A stretch of DNA of 32,604 nt from an uncultured Oscillospiraceae bacterium (GCA_934527255.1 CAKTAM010000008.1:1-32604); one strand, 5' to 3'; shown: positions 22,336-30,224, numbered from the stretch's first letter. Numbers and translations are program-made. The notes: generated from the sequence alone by a model not told the origin.

Positions 22336-23099
22336 CAGGCGGCGGGCCCGGGGCTGTACTGCGGGTCACGGTAAAAGGCGGACAGGATCTGCTGCATATA
22401 CCCCAGCGCCACCACGGCAAACATGTTGGAGGGCACCAGATAACCGTACACGCAGCGGTCGTCGCTGGGGCGAAAGCCAGACCAGGTCATGCCGGTATAG
22501 GCTGTCGGATTGCCGCGCCCGCCGCAGGGCAGGGTATCGGTCTCGGGGCAGTCAAAGCGCTGGAAGGTATATTCCGAGCATTCGTCATGGCGCTGCTCGC
22601 GCTGCCAGAGGCGCACGATGCTCTGCAGCGCCCGGTGAAATTCCTCGGTGAACTGGGCGGTCGCCCCGCAGTTTTTCCAGTACAGATAGGCCAGCTGCAC
22701 CGGGTAGCACAGCGAGTCGATCTCATACTTGCGCTCCCAGATATCCGGCTGCATACGGGTGGCGTCGCTCTGGTGGCCGCTGCCGTCCGGCCCGGCGTTG
22801 AAGGCGTTGGCATAGGGGTCGCTCAGAATGCAGCGGCACTGCTTTTTCAGCACGCCTTCCAGAATGGCCCGGATGCGCGGGCTGTCGGCCGTCGTCAGCA
22901 GGTAGGGGCGCAGCTGGTTGGTGCTGTCGCGCAGCCACATGGCGGGAATGTCGCCTGTCAGCAGAAAGACCTGTCCGTCCTCCTGATAGCGCACGGCGTT
23001 TTCCAGCGTGTCGCGGTAACAGTTCTCAAACATCCGGATGATCTTGGGGCGGTAGGCCATGCGCTGGCGCACCAGCGCAACGATCTGCTGTTCGGTCAT
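22332..23099 (-). pseudogene. GH125 exo-alpha-1,6-mannosidase, C-terminally truncated
   Basis: The 255 residues match the N-terminal ~60% of GH125: IPAMWLRDSTNQLRPYL, SDPYANAFN, ERKYEIDSLCYPVQLAYLYW and YTGMTWSGFRPSDD with YGYLVPSNMFAVVALGY. Family members are about 425-440 residues. The second half, with the barrel-closing helices and the proposed catalytic base (Glu393 in the Clostridium perfringens enzyme), is missing. The proposed general-acid segment (FRPSDD) is retained. The frame ends in a TAA that overlaps the stop of the convergent membrane protein gene, so the missing part is not in another frame downstream. The ribosome binding site is weak and no promoter is evident. It is probably an inactive remnant. 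Confidence 0.8.
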
Positions 23100-23138
23100 A
23101 AAAAGCTTCTTTCGGCATAAGCGGCGCGGCGGCAGGGG

Positions 23139-23167
23139 TTGACAAACGCCGCGAAAATGCGTATGAT
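23139..23167 (+). promoter_or_regulatory. Promoter of the FMN riboswitch/ribU transcript
   Basis: Consensus -35 TTGACA (23139-23144), 17-base spacer, -10 TATGAT (23162-23167). Confidence 0.8.
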
Positions 23168-23223
23168 AAAAACAGGGCCGCTCATCCGGCCAAAAACACA
23201 CAAAAGAAAATCAGAAAAACCGG

Positions 23224-23332
23224 GTCTTCAGGGCAGGGTGCAATTCCCGATTGGCGGTACAGTCCGCGAGCGCTTGCAGGCGTTGATTTGGTGAAACTCC
23301 AAAACCAACAGTACAGTCTGGATGAAAGAAGG
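23224..23332 (+). ncRNA. FMN riboswitch (RFN element)
   Basis: The conserved RFN blocks are all present in order: tcttcagggcagggtg, caattcccgattggcggt, acagtccgcgagc, a variable stem, tgatttggtgaaactcc, aaaaccaac and agtacagtctggatgaaaga. The 5' gtcttc and 3' gatgaaagaa ends form P1. It binds FMN, and the terminator 46 bases downstream implies control by premature transcription termination of ribU. Confidence 0.97.
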
Positions 23333-23377
23333 CCGGCAGAGCTTTTTGGCCCCATGGGCCAGCTTTTTGCATTGCCG

Positions 23378-23415
23378 ACGCCTGAAAACCAAAGGGTTTT
23401 CGGGCGTTTTCTTTT
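23378..23415 (+). terminator. Riboswitch-controlled terminator upstream of ribU
   Basis: Stem acgcctgaaaacc/ggttttcgggcgt (23378-23390, 23395-23407) with one G-T pair, a four-base loop and a tttctttt tail. A gccggca/tgccgac pairing upstream (one mismatch) may form part of the antiterminator. Confidence 0.85.
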
Positions 23416-23442
23416 GCCGCTGATACAAGGAGGTTTTGCCCT

Positions 23443-24105
23443 ATGGAAAACAAACAGGATACCCGCACCCGCCGCATCACGCTGCTGGCCATGCTCAGCG
23501 CGCTGGCCTATGTGCTGATGGTGGTGGGGCGCATTCCCGTGGTGCTGTTTTTGAAGTATGACCCCAAGGATGTGATCATCACCTTTGCCGGGCTGTTGTT
23601 CGGGCCGCTTTCCAGCCTGGCGGTATCGGTCGTGGTATCGCTGGTGGAAATGCTGACCGTCAGCGACACCGGCGTGATCGGGCTGGTGATGAACGTGCTT
23701 TCCACCTGCTGCTTTGCCTGCACGGCGGCGTGGGTGTACCGCCGCCGCAGAACGCTGAGCGGCGCCGTGCTGGGGCTGGTGGCAGGCACACTGCTGATGA
23801 CGGCCGCCATGCTGCTGTGGAACTATCTGCTGACGCCGCTGTATATGCACCAGCCGCGCGAGACCATCGCCGCCATGCTGGTGCCGGTGTTTCTGCCGTT
23901 CAATCTGCTCAAGGGCACGCTGAACGCCATTTTTACGCTGCTGCTGTACAAACCGGCCGTGCAGGGGCTGCGGCGCGCACGGCTGGTCGCCGTGCCTGAG
24001 CACAGCGAAAGCGGCCGGGCGCATATGGGCGGCATGCTGGCGGCCGTGGCGGCGCTGGCAGCGGTGTGCGTGGTGCTGCTGCTGGTGCTGAAGGGGCTGC
24101 TGTAA
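23443..24105 (+). CDS. ribU: Riboflavin ECF transporter substrate-binding component RibU
   Basis: A 220-residue membrane protein of the ECF S-component class with about six helices. The N-terminal ITLLAMLSALAYVLM and the C-terminal LPFNLLKGTLNAIFTLLLYK are RibU features. It binds riboflavin and works with the shared EcfA/A'/T energising module, which is not in this window. The FMN riboswitch directly upstream supports the specificity. AAGGAGG precedes the ATG. It is monocistronic and lacks riboflavin synthesis neighbours, which is usual for a vitamin scavenger. Confidence 0.95.
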   Translation: MENKQDTRTRRITLLAMLSALAYVLMVVGRIPVVLFLKYDPKDVIITFAGLLFGPLSSLAVSVVVSLVEMLTVSDTGVIGLVMNVLSTCCFACTAAWVYRRRRTLSGAVLGLVAGTLLMTAAMLLWNYLLTPLYMHQPRETIAAMLVPVFLPFNLLKGTLNAIFTLLLYKPAVQGLRRARLVAVPEHSESGRAHMGGMLAAVAALAAVCVVLLLVLKGLL

Positions 24106-24184
24106 GCGCGCGCCGCACAAAACGGGTGTCTGCTTTGCGCCCATGTCCCAAAGCGTCTGCGGTCGGCGGCCGGCTGCTGCGTTG

Positions 24185-24213
24185 ATTATAGCATACATTT
24201 TTGCGGCCGACAA
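24185..24213 (-). promoter_or_regulatory. Minus-strand promoter-like sequence in the ribU/mgtC gap
   Basis: Minus strand: -35 TTGTCG (24208-24213), 17-base spacer, perfect -10 TATAAT (24185-24190). It points into the 3' end of ribU; no downstream gene with a ribosome binding site is seen. Confidence 0.45.
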
Positions 24214-24214
24214 G

Positions 24215-24246
24215 AAGGGGGCTGCGGCAGTGCCGCAGCCCCCTTT
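24215..24246. terminator. Terminator between convergent ribU and mgtC-like genes
   Basis: A 14-base stem aagggggctgcggc/gccgcagccccctt (24215-24228, 24232-24245) with a three-base loop. T tails are short on both sides (TTT and TTCTT). Confidence 0.65.
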
Positions 24247-24334
24247 GACTGTCCGCGCATCGCTGCGCGCACGGTTTTGAAAAAGAAAAGGATCGCCCCG
24301 CCCGGCAAAGCCTCCCTGCCGCCCGGCGGTAGCC

Positions 24335-25066
24335 TCAGCCGATCTCCTCGGCGTAATAGACACAGTCCAGCGTGCACAGCGCGGCGATCAGCTCGGCATG
24401 GCTGCGATAGCGCCCGGCGTCCCGGTGGCGCACCGTCAGCGAGACGGAATACACGCTCAGCCCCGAGTTGAGATAGGCGGGGTTGGCCTCGATGTCGTCA
24501 ATCTTCAGCCCCAGCGTTCGCACGGTGGTGATGAAATCCTGCAGGTCGCTGCGGCTTTTCAGCTCGATGTGCATTTCAAAATGGTTGGAGCGGTTTTTCA
24601 GATAGCTTTCAAACGAGGGGAACAGCGACAGGCAGCACAGCAGCGCGGCAAAGCCGATGACGGCCGCCGTGTAAAAGCCCGCGCCGACGGCCAGCCCCAG
24701 AATGCCGCAGGCCCACAGCGCCACCGAGGTGGTCAGCCCCTTGATCTGGTTTTTGCTGCTGTACAGAATGGAGTTGCTGCTGATGACGGCAATGCCGATG
24801 ACGGCCGCCGCCGAAAGCAGCGGCAGGACCGCCGCGCTGCTGAACGACAGCGTGACAAATTCATCCAGCAGCATGGCGCAGGTGGAGGCCAGCGACACCA
24901 GAATGAAGGTGCGCAGTCCGGCGGCATGCCGTTTGGTGGCGCGCTCGCAGCCGATGACGGTGGCAAAAACCACGCTGAGCAGAATGCGGAACACAATGGC
25001 CCACAGCCCCGGCTGGGCCGACCAGCTGCCCAGCAGGGCGGCGATGGGATCAATGGAATGGATCAT
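24335..25066 (-). CDS. MgtC/SapB-family membrane protein with ACT-like C-terminus
   Basis: A 243-residue protein. The N-terminal ~145 residues hold about five helices with MgtC signatures: VFATVIGCERATKRHAAGLR (Cys-Glu-Arg motif), LVSLASTCAMLL and TTSVALWACGILGLAVGAGF. The C-terminal ~80 residues are a soluble ACT-like domain (FEMHIELKSRSDLQDFITTV). Relatives are linked to magnesium homeostasis and, in pathogens, to survival in macrophages by modulating ATP synthase; here the role is open. Its ATG overlaps the antiporter stop (ATGA), so the two products should be made in fixed ratio and may act together on cation balance. Confidence 0.9.
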   Translation of the reverse strand: MIHSIDPIAALLGSWSAQPGLWAIVFRILLSVVFATVIGCERATKRHAAGLRTFILVSLASTCAMLLDEFVTLSFSSAAVLPLLSAAAVIGIAVISSNSILYSSKNQIKGLTTSVALWACGILGLAVGAGFYTAAVIGFAALLCCLSLFPSFESYLKNRSNHFEMHIELKSRSDLQDFITTVRTLGLKIDDIEANPAYLNSGLSVYSVSLTVRHRDAGRYRSHAELIAALCTLDCVYYAEEIG

Positions 25067-26571
25067 GGACGGTTACCTCCTGACAATCGGCCGCGGAAGC
25101 GGCGGTCATGTTGATAGCTGGCAAGGGCGTATTGCTCCTCGGCTGCTTCGGTGAATGCCTGCTCCTCGGCCGAGGCGGCCGGGTGCTCAGGCAGGTCGGC
25201 CTGTATCTGCTGTACCTGCCGGATGAGCGTCTGCAGGCTGGCCGGCTTCTGAGCGCCTCCGGCATTCGGCGCAGGGGCGCTTTGGGCGGCGGCTGCTGCA
25301 TTGGCCCCGGGCGCGGCGGCTGCGTCCGGCGCTGGCTGCGCGGCATAGCTGCCGGAAAGATGCAGCGACAGCTTGGCGCAGGCCGGGCCGACCAGCTCAT
25401 ACAGTACGCTGGAGGCCAGGATGATGGTCTGCAGCTCCTGCCCCATGTCGCCGCCCAGTGTGCGTGCGCCCAGCGCCGCAAGGCCAATGGCGACACCCGC
25501 CTGCGGAATGAGCGCCAGCCCCAGCCAGTTGCGCACGGCGGGCGGTTTGTGCACGGCCAGGCATCCGACAAACGCGCCCAGATATTTGCCCAGAATGCGG
25601 GCCAGAAAATACCCGACACCGGTGACCAGCAGCGACGCGCCGCCGCTGCCCGCCGAGGGGTGCAGCAGGGCGTCCAGCTGAAAGTTCAGCCCCGAGCGCA
25701 CAAAAAACAGCAGCAGCAGCGGCGGGCTCCAGTAGTTCAGCTGCCGGAACAGCTTGGCATCGCCGCTCAGGTTGATGTAGACCGTGCCCATCGACATGCA
25801 GCCCAGCAGTGGCGAAACATCCAGCAGCGCGCAGATGCCGCAGAAAGCAAACAGCACCGCGATGGAGACGATCAGCCGGTTGTCGGTAGAGCGGCGACGG
25901 AACAGCAGCTTGAGCAGAAAGCCCGCCGCGCCGCCCAGCAGCACGACGCCGATATTGGTAAGGATGGGCAGCCCGACGGTGTGCAGCGTGCTGCCGCCCT
26001 GCGCGCCCGCGCTCAGCGCCACCGAAATGGCCACGCTGTACAGCACCAGCCCAACCACATCATCCAGCGCGACGACCTGCAGCAGCGTGTCGACAAAATC
26101 GCCGTGCGCGCCCGTCTGCCGGATGGTCATCACGGTAGAGGCCGGGGCGGTGGCCGAGGCCAGCGCCGCCAGCACCACGGAAAACGGCAGGCTCAGCCCC
26201 AGCACCCAGTACACCAGCACAAACACCGCCGCCGAGGCAGCGCAGGCCTCAGCCACGGTGATGAGCGCCACGCGGGCACCATTGCGGCGCAGACTGTCAA
26301 AGGTGAAAAATTCGCCCACGCTGAAGGCGATGAACGCCAGCGCAATATCCGAAAGAAAATCCGTTCCGGCAATGATCTTTTCCGGGATCAGGTTCAGACA
26401 GTACGGCCCGATAAGAATGCCCGTCAGAATATAAGCCGTGACGTCGGGCAGCTTCAGCGGCTTGGTCAGCCGGGTGGCGGCAAACCCCAGAAACAGCATG
26501 GCGGAAACGGAGATGATGATGGTCGCCACAGGGGAGGAACGCTCCAGCAGAAGATACAGCGGCTGCGTCAT
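25063..26571 (-). CDS. Cation:proton antiporter (CPA, Kef/NhaP-like)
   Basis: A 502-residue membrane transporter. About twelve helices cover residues 15-405, with ILTGILIGPYCLNLIPEK, the ASATAPASTVM segment in the unwound-helix position, and VALDDVVGLVLY carrying the paired Asp of electrogenic exchangers. The last ~95 residues have no RCK/TrkA domain but an Ala/Pro-rich linker and a Glu/Gln-rich helix ending in a basic tail. The ion (sodium or potassium) cannot be assigned. It starts with AGGAG nine bases before the ATG, overlaps the mgtC-like gene by four bases and diverges from the LysR gene, whose promoter overlaps its own. Confidence 0.88.
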   Translation of the reverse strand: MTQPLYLLLERSSPVATIIISVSAMLFLGFAATRLTKPLKLPDVTAYILTGILIGPYCLNLIPEKIIAGTDFLSDIALAFIAFSVGEFFTFDSLRRNGARVALITVAEACAASAAVFVLVYWVLGLSLPFSVVLAALASATAPASTVMTIRQTGAHGDFVDTLLQVVALDDVVGLVLYSVAISVALSAGAQGGSTLHTVGLPILTNIGVVLLGGAAGFLLKLLFRRRSTDNRLIVSIAVLFAFCGICALLDVSPLLGCMSMGTVYINLSGDAKLFRQLNYWSPPLLLLFFVRSGLNFQLDALLHPSAGSGGASLLVTGVGYFLARILGKYLGAFVGCLAVHKPPAVRNWLGLALIPQAGVAIGLAALGARTLGGDMGQELQTIILASSVLYELVGPACAKLSLHLSGSYAAQPAPDAAAAPGANAAAAAQSAPAPNAGGAQKPASLQTLIRQVQQIQADLPEHPAASAEEQAFTEAAEEQYALASYQHDRRFRGRLSGGNRP

Positions 26572-26610
26572 GGGGCAGGTCTCCTTTCATGGGGGCGGGC
26601 GGTGCCCGCC

Positions 26611-26639
26611 TTGCAGAATTTAGAAAAGTATGATACACT
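26611..26639 (+). promoter_or_regulatory. Promoter of the LysR gene
   Basis: -35 TTGCAG (26611-26616), 17-base spacer, -10 TACACT (26634-26639). The -10 overlaps that of the divergent antiporter promoter by two bases. Confidence 0.6.
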
Positions 26640-26658
26640 GAATGCGTTATAAAAGCAA
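26630..26658 (-). promoter_or_regulatory. Promoter of the antiporter/mgtC operon
   Basis: Minus strand: -35 TTGCTT (26653-26658), 17-base spacer, -10 TATCAT (26630-26635). Confidence 0.65.
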
Positions 26659-26664
26659 GCACAT

Positions 26665-26690
26665 AAATATTTATTGGATGATAAATATTT
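26665..26690. promoter_or_regulatory. AT-rich palindrome, candidate LysR operator
   Basis: aaatatttat (26665-26674) and ataaatattt (26681-26690) are perfect 10-base complements around tggatg. It lies just upstream of the antiporter -35 and within the LysR mRNA leader, a usual place for a LysR-type site. Confidence 0.6.
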
Positions 26691-26707
26691 CTTATGGAGG
26701 AAACGCG

Positions 26708-27622
26708 ATGCTGAACCCGTGGGTCAAAACGCTGCTGGAGGTAGTGCGCCAGCAAAGCTATACCAAAGCGGCCCGTGCCCTGTCGCTGACGCAGCCCGCC
26801 GTCAGCCACCACATCCGCCAGCTGGAGCAGGAGCTGGGCATCCGTATTTTTGAGCAGGGGCGCAGAGGCCCTCTGCAGCTGACGCGCGAGGGAGAAATCG
26901 CGGTGCGGTATGCCCGGCGCATGCAGACGCTGCAGGGCCGCCTGCTCAACGATCTGTCGGATGCCGAGCGTCACCTGACCCGTATTCGCGTGGGCATTAC
27001 CCACACGGCCGAAAGCAACCTCATTGCCGAAGCACTGGCCAAATACAGCAGCGCCAACCCCGGTGTGACCATAACCGTTTCCACGGATACCATAAAAAAG
27101 CTTTATGATAAGCTGGAAAATTTTGAGCTGGATCTGGTGATCGTTGAGGATCGGCCAGACCCGGCCGATTTCAACGCGCTGCTGCTGGACACCGACTGTC
27201 TGGTTTGCGCCGTGTACAACCGCAGCCCGCTGGCGCGGCAGACCATGGTGACCATTGCACAGCTCAAGCGCCAGAAAATGATCCTGCGGCGGGCGGGCTC
27301 GGCCACGCGCATGCAGTTCGAATCCAACCTGGCGGCCATCGGCGAAAGCATCGACAATTTCGATGTGATCCTGGAGGTGGACAACATTGCCACCATCAAG
27401 GATCTCATCCGCAAGGGGCTGGGCGCTTCCATTCTGGCGCAGAGCGCCTGCATGGATGAGGTGAAAAAAGGCAAGCTGACGGTGCTGCCTATTGAAAACC
27501 TCAGCATGGTGCGCGAGACCAATATGGTCTACCATAAGGATTTTTCCCACCCGGAGGTGCTGCAGGGCATTCTGCACAGCTATCGGGAGGCCAGCCGCCC
27601 GGCCCTGCTGAGCGGGACGTAA
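26708..27622 (+). CDS. LysR-family transcriptional regulator
   Basis: A 304-residue LTTR. The winged helix-turn-helix is at residues 5-65 (QSYTKAARALSLTQPAVSHH followed by IRQLEQELGIRIFEQ). The effector-binding domain starts near residue 95 (IRVGITHTAESNLIAEALAK) and ends with MVYHKDFSHPEVLQGIL. The effector is unknown. The divergent antiporter/mgtC operon is the likely target, as LTTRs commonly control the adjacent divergent unit. The ATG follows GGAGG; an earlier in-frame ATG at 26642 would place the palindrome inside the coding region and has no ribosome binding site. Confidence 0.93.
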   Translation: MLNPWVKTLLEVVRQQSYTKAARALSLTQPAVSHHIRQLEQELGIRIFEQGRRGPLQLTREGEIAVRYARRMQTLQGRLLNDLSDAERHLTRIRVGITHTAESNLIAEALAKYSSANPGVTITVSTDTIKKLYDKLENFELDLVIVEDRPDPADFNALLLDTDCLVCAVYNRSPLARQTMVTIAQLKRQKMILRRAGSATRMQFESNLAAIGESIDNFDVILEVDNIATIKDLIRKGLGASILAQSACMDEVKKGKLTVLPIENLSMVRETNMVYHKDFSHPEVLQGILHSYREASRPALLSGT

Positions 27623-27831
27623 GCGGCAAAGCGGCAGGCTTCCCCGGCCCGCCGCAGGGGGGCGGCGCCTGCTGTATGGGTTTTGGCCCTGCCGGAAGAA
27701 AGCGTGAAGTATACGGCTGCCGCGCGGCCCCTGCCTGTATTACTGCCGGCCCATCTGCGCAAAAGCGGCAGGGCGTTTGGCGCTGCGGCCGCGTGGGATG
27801 TCTGCCCAAAACAGGGAGGCGGGCCCCGGTT

Positions 27832-27848
27832 CGCCGCAGGCGGCTGCC
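27832..27848 (+). repeat. 17-base direct repeat, copy 1
   Basis: Identical to 27992-28008. It contains the near-palindrome gccgc-ag-gcggc that recurs elsewhere in the window. Confidence 0.7.
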
Positions 27849-27941
27849 GCATGGCTGTTAAAAAATGGACAATTTCACCGCCGCGCCGCGGTGGGAAACC
27901 GAACACAACCCACAAACTTGACAAATGGGCCGCTTTGCCCC

Positions 27942-27970
27942 TTGATAAATGCGCGCAAGTTGAGTATACT
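27942..27970 (+). promoter_or_regulatory. Promoter of the pgk-tpiA-gpmI operon
   Basis: -35 TTGATA (27942-27947), 17-base spacer, -10 TATACT (27965-27970). The leader is about 95 bases. Confidence 0.75.
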
Positions 27971-27991
27971 GGTACATGGTGAAAAGCGGCC

Positions 27992-28008
27992 CGCCGCAGG
28001 CGGCTGCC
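27992..28008 (+). repeat. 17-base direct repeat, copy 2 (in pgk leader)
   Basis: Second copy of cgccgcaggcggctgcc, about 15 bases into the predicted pgk transcript, where it can fold into a short hairpin. Confidence 0.7.
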
Positions 28009-28070
28009 TTTTGCCGCTATGGCAGGTTTCCATTTCATAAAATACATTTTAATAAAGGAGATCGTCGATT

Positions 28071-29282
28071 ATGAGCAATCTGGGCAAACGTACTGTGGAT
28101 GATCTGAACGTGAAGGGCAAGCGCGTGCTGGTGCGCGTGGACTTCAACGTTCCCATGAAGGACGGCGTGATCACCAACGATAACCGCATCGTGGCAGCGC
28201 TGCCCACCATTAAAAAGCTGATCGCCGACGGCGGCCGCGTGATCCTGTGCAGCCACCTGGGCAAGCCCAAGAACGGCCCCGAGGCCAAGTTCAGCCTTGA
28301 GCCGTGCGCCGTGCGCCTGGCCGAGCTGCTGGGCCAGCCGGTGGTGTTCGCCAATGATGACGAGGTGGTCGGCCCCAACGCCCGTGCCGCCGTTGCGGCA
28401 ATGAAGGACGGCGACGTGGTGCTGCTGCAGAACACCCGTTTCCGCAAGGAAGAGACCAAGAACGGCGAGGAGTTCAGCAAGGAGCTGGCCAGCCTGGCCG
28501 AGGTGTACGTCAACGATGCTTTCGGCTCTGCGCACCGTGCGCATTGCTCGACCGTCGGCGTGACCGCTTACATTAAAGATACGGCTGTCGGCTATCTGAT
28601 GGCCAAGGAGATCGAGTTCCTGGGCAACGCCGTGGAGAACCCGGTGCGCCCGTTCCTGGCGGTGCTGGGCGGCGCCAAGGTGGCGGACAAGCTGAACGTC
28701 ATCGACAACCTGCTGAACAAGGTGGATACCCTCATCATCGGCGGCGGCATGGCGTATACCTTCCTGGCTGCCAAGGGCTATGAGGTCGGCACCTCGCTGA
28801 TCGACCCCGAGAAGATCGACTACTGCAAGGCCATGATGGAAAAGGCCGAAGCCCGCGGCGTCAAGCTGCTGCTGCCGGTGGATACCGTGGTCTCCAAGGT
28901 GTTCCCCGACCCCATCGACGGCCCGGTGGAGGTCAAGACGGTTCCCTCCAACGAGATCCCGGCCGACATGATGGGCCTGGACATCGGCGAGAAGACTCGC
29001 GAGCTGTTTGCCGACGCTGCCAAGACGGCGAAGACCGTCGTCTGGAACGGCCCCATGGGCGTGTTTGAGAACCCCGAGCTGGCCAAGGGCACCATTGCCG
29101 TGGCCAAGGCGCTGGCCGAGACCGACGCCACCACCATCATCGGCGGCGGCGACAGCGCGGCTGCCGTCATGCAGCTGGGCTTTGCCGATAAGATGAGCCA
29201 CATCTCCACCGGCGGCGGCGCTTCGCTGGAGTATCTGGAGGGCAAGGGCCTGCCCGGCGTGGACGCCATCCAGAACAGCTGA
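28071..29282 (+). CDS. pgk: Phosphoglycerate kinase
   Basis: A 403-residue glycolytic enzyme transferring phosphate from 1,3-bisphosphoglycerate to ADP. The N-terminal signature VRVDFNVPMKDG, the substrate-binding SHLGKPK, and the nucleotide-domain motifs WNGPMGVFE and GGGDSAAAV are all intact, and the length is within the family range. AGGAG precedes the ATG by ten bases. It leads a glycolytic operon with tpiA 39 bases downstream. The gap and eno genes often found with it are not in the window. Codon use is strongly biased toward GC-ending codons, as expected for high expression in this genome. Confidence 0.98.
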   Translation: MSNLGKRTVDDLNVKGKRVLVRVDFNVPMKDGVITNDNRIVAALPTIKKLIADGGRVILCSHLGKPKNGPEAKFSLEPCAVRLAELLGQPVVFANDDEVVGPNARAAVAAMKDGDVVLLQNTRFRKEETKNGEEFSKELASLAEVYVNDAFGSAHRAHCSTVGVTAYIKDTAVGYLMAKEIEFLGNAVENPVRPFLAVLGGAKVADKLNVIDNLLNKVDTLIIGGGMAYTFLAAKGYEVGTSLIDPEKIDYCKAMMEKAEARGVKLLLPVDTVVSKVFPDPIDGPVEVKTVPSNEIPADMMGLDIGEKTRELFADAAKTAKTVVWNGPMGVFENPELAKGTIAVAKALAETDATTIIGGGDSAAAVMQLGFADKMSHISTGGGASLEYLEGKGLPGVDAIQNS

Positions 29283-29321
29283 AGCATTTGCTCTCACAAC
29301 ATAGAAAAGAGGTTTACCGTT

Positions 29322-30089
29322 ATGAATAAAGCTACCCGGAAGGCCGTCATTGCCGGCAACTGGAAAATGAACAAGACCCCCGCCGAGGCCGCCCGTCTGA
29401 TCAACGAGATGCTGCCGCTGGTCAAGGATGCCGGCTGCGAGGTCGTCATCTGCGTACCGTATGTTGATCTGACCGTCGCCGTGGAAAAGTGCAAGGGCTC
29501 CAACATCCATGTGGGCGCCGAAAACGTGCACTTCAAGGCCAGCGGCGCCTACACCGGCGAGATTTCTGCCGAGATGCTCAAGGAGGTCGGCTGCGAATAT
29601 GTCATCACCGGCCACAGTGAGCGCCGTCAGTATTTCGGCGAGACCGATGAGACCGTCAACCTGCGCACGCTGGCCGGGCTGAACGCCGGGCTGAAGGTGA
29701 TCGTCTGTGTGGGCGAGACCCTGACCCAGCGCGAGCAGGGCATTACGGCCGAGCTGGTCGCCATGCAGACCAAAATTGCCCTGAAGGACGTTACCGCCGA
29801 GCAGATGGCCAACATCATCATCGCTTACGAGCCCGTCTGGGCCATCGGCACCGGCAAGACCGCCACGGCCGACCAGGCGCAGGAGGTCTGCGCCATCATC
29901 CGCGGCGTCATTGCCCAGCTGTACGGCGAGACCGTCGCGCAGGCCACCACCGTGCAGTACGGCGGCAGCATGAACGCGGGCAACTGCGACGAGCTGCTGG
30001 GCAAGCTGGATGTGGACGGCGGCCTGATCGGCGGCGCTTCGCTGAAGGCCCCCGATTTTGCTACCATCGTGGCAGCTGCCGGGAAATAA
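29322..30089 (+). CDS. tpiA: Triosephosphate isomerase
   Basis: A 255-residue TIM-barrel enzyme interconverting dihydroxyacetone phosphate and glyceraldehyde 3-phosphate. The catalytic residues are visible: Lys15 in GNWKMNK, His in VITGHSERRQYF and Glu in AYEPVWAIGTGKTAT. The phosphate-binding VQYGGSMNAGN and DGGLIGGASL are intact. It has normal length. AGAGG lies nine bases before the ATG. It is co-transcribed with pgk; a strong terminator 98 bases after the stop separates it from gpmI. Confidence 0.98.
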   Translation: MNKATRKAVIAGNWKMNKTPAEAARLINEMLPLVKDAGCEVVICVPYVDLTVAVEKCKGSNIHVGAENVHFKASGAYTGEISAEMLKEVGCEYVITGHSERRQYFGETDETVNLRTLAGLNAGLKVIVCVGETLTQREQGITAELVAMQTKIALKDVTAEQMANIIIAYEPVWAIGTGKTATADQAQEVCAIIRGVIAQLYGETVAQATTVQYGGSMNAGNCDELLGKLDVDGGLIGGASLKAPDFATIVAAAGK

Positions 30090-30186
30090 GAAAAATTCGT
30101 TTGTCGGTGCGGGGCCCCGCAGGGCGGCCCCCCAGTTGGCAGGCGGCGCGTCGGCAAAACGGCGCGTGCCATTTCCGCACAGTAGG

Positions 30187-30224
30187 TCGGGCGGCGGCAG
30201 GGCCGCCGCCCGATTTCTGTTTTT
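30187..30224 (+). terminator. Intrinsic terminator between tpiA and gpmI
   Basis: Perfect 12-base stem tcgggcggcggc/gccgccgcccga (30187-30198, 30202-30213), a three-base loop and a tttctgttttt tail. It lies within what otherwise looks like a single operon. Confidence 0.8.

Larger units (their letters stand above)
27623..28070. other. Intergenic region upstream of pgk
   Basis: A 448-base stretch with the pgk promoter at 27942-27970 and two copies of the 17-base sequence cgccgcaggcggctgcc (27832-27848 and 27992-28008), one on each side of that promoter. I see neither a gene nor a convincing terminator for the LysR gene. Confidence 0.6.

Noticed and set aside
27918..27923. A perfect TTGACA upstream of pgk
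   Set aside because: No acceptable -10 lies 16-18 bases downstream; the TTGATA at 27942 with TATACT at 27965 is a better pair.
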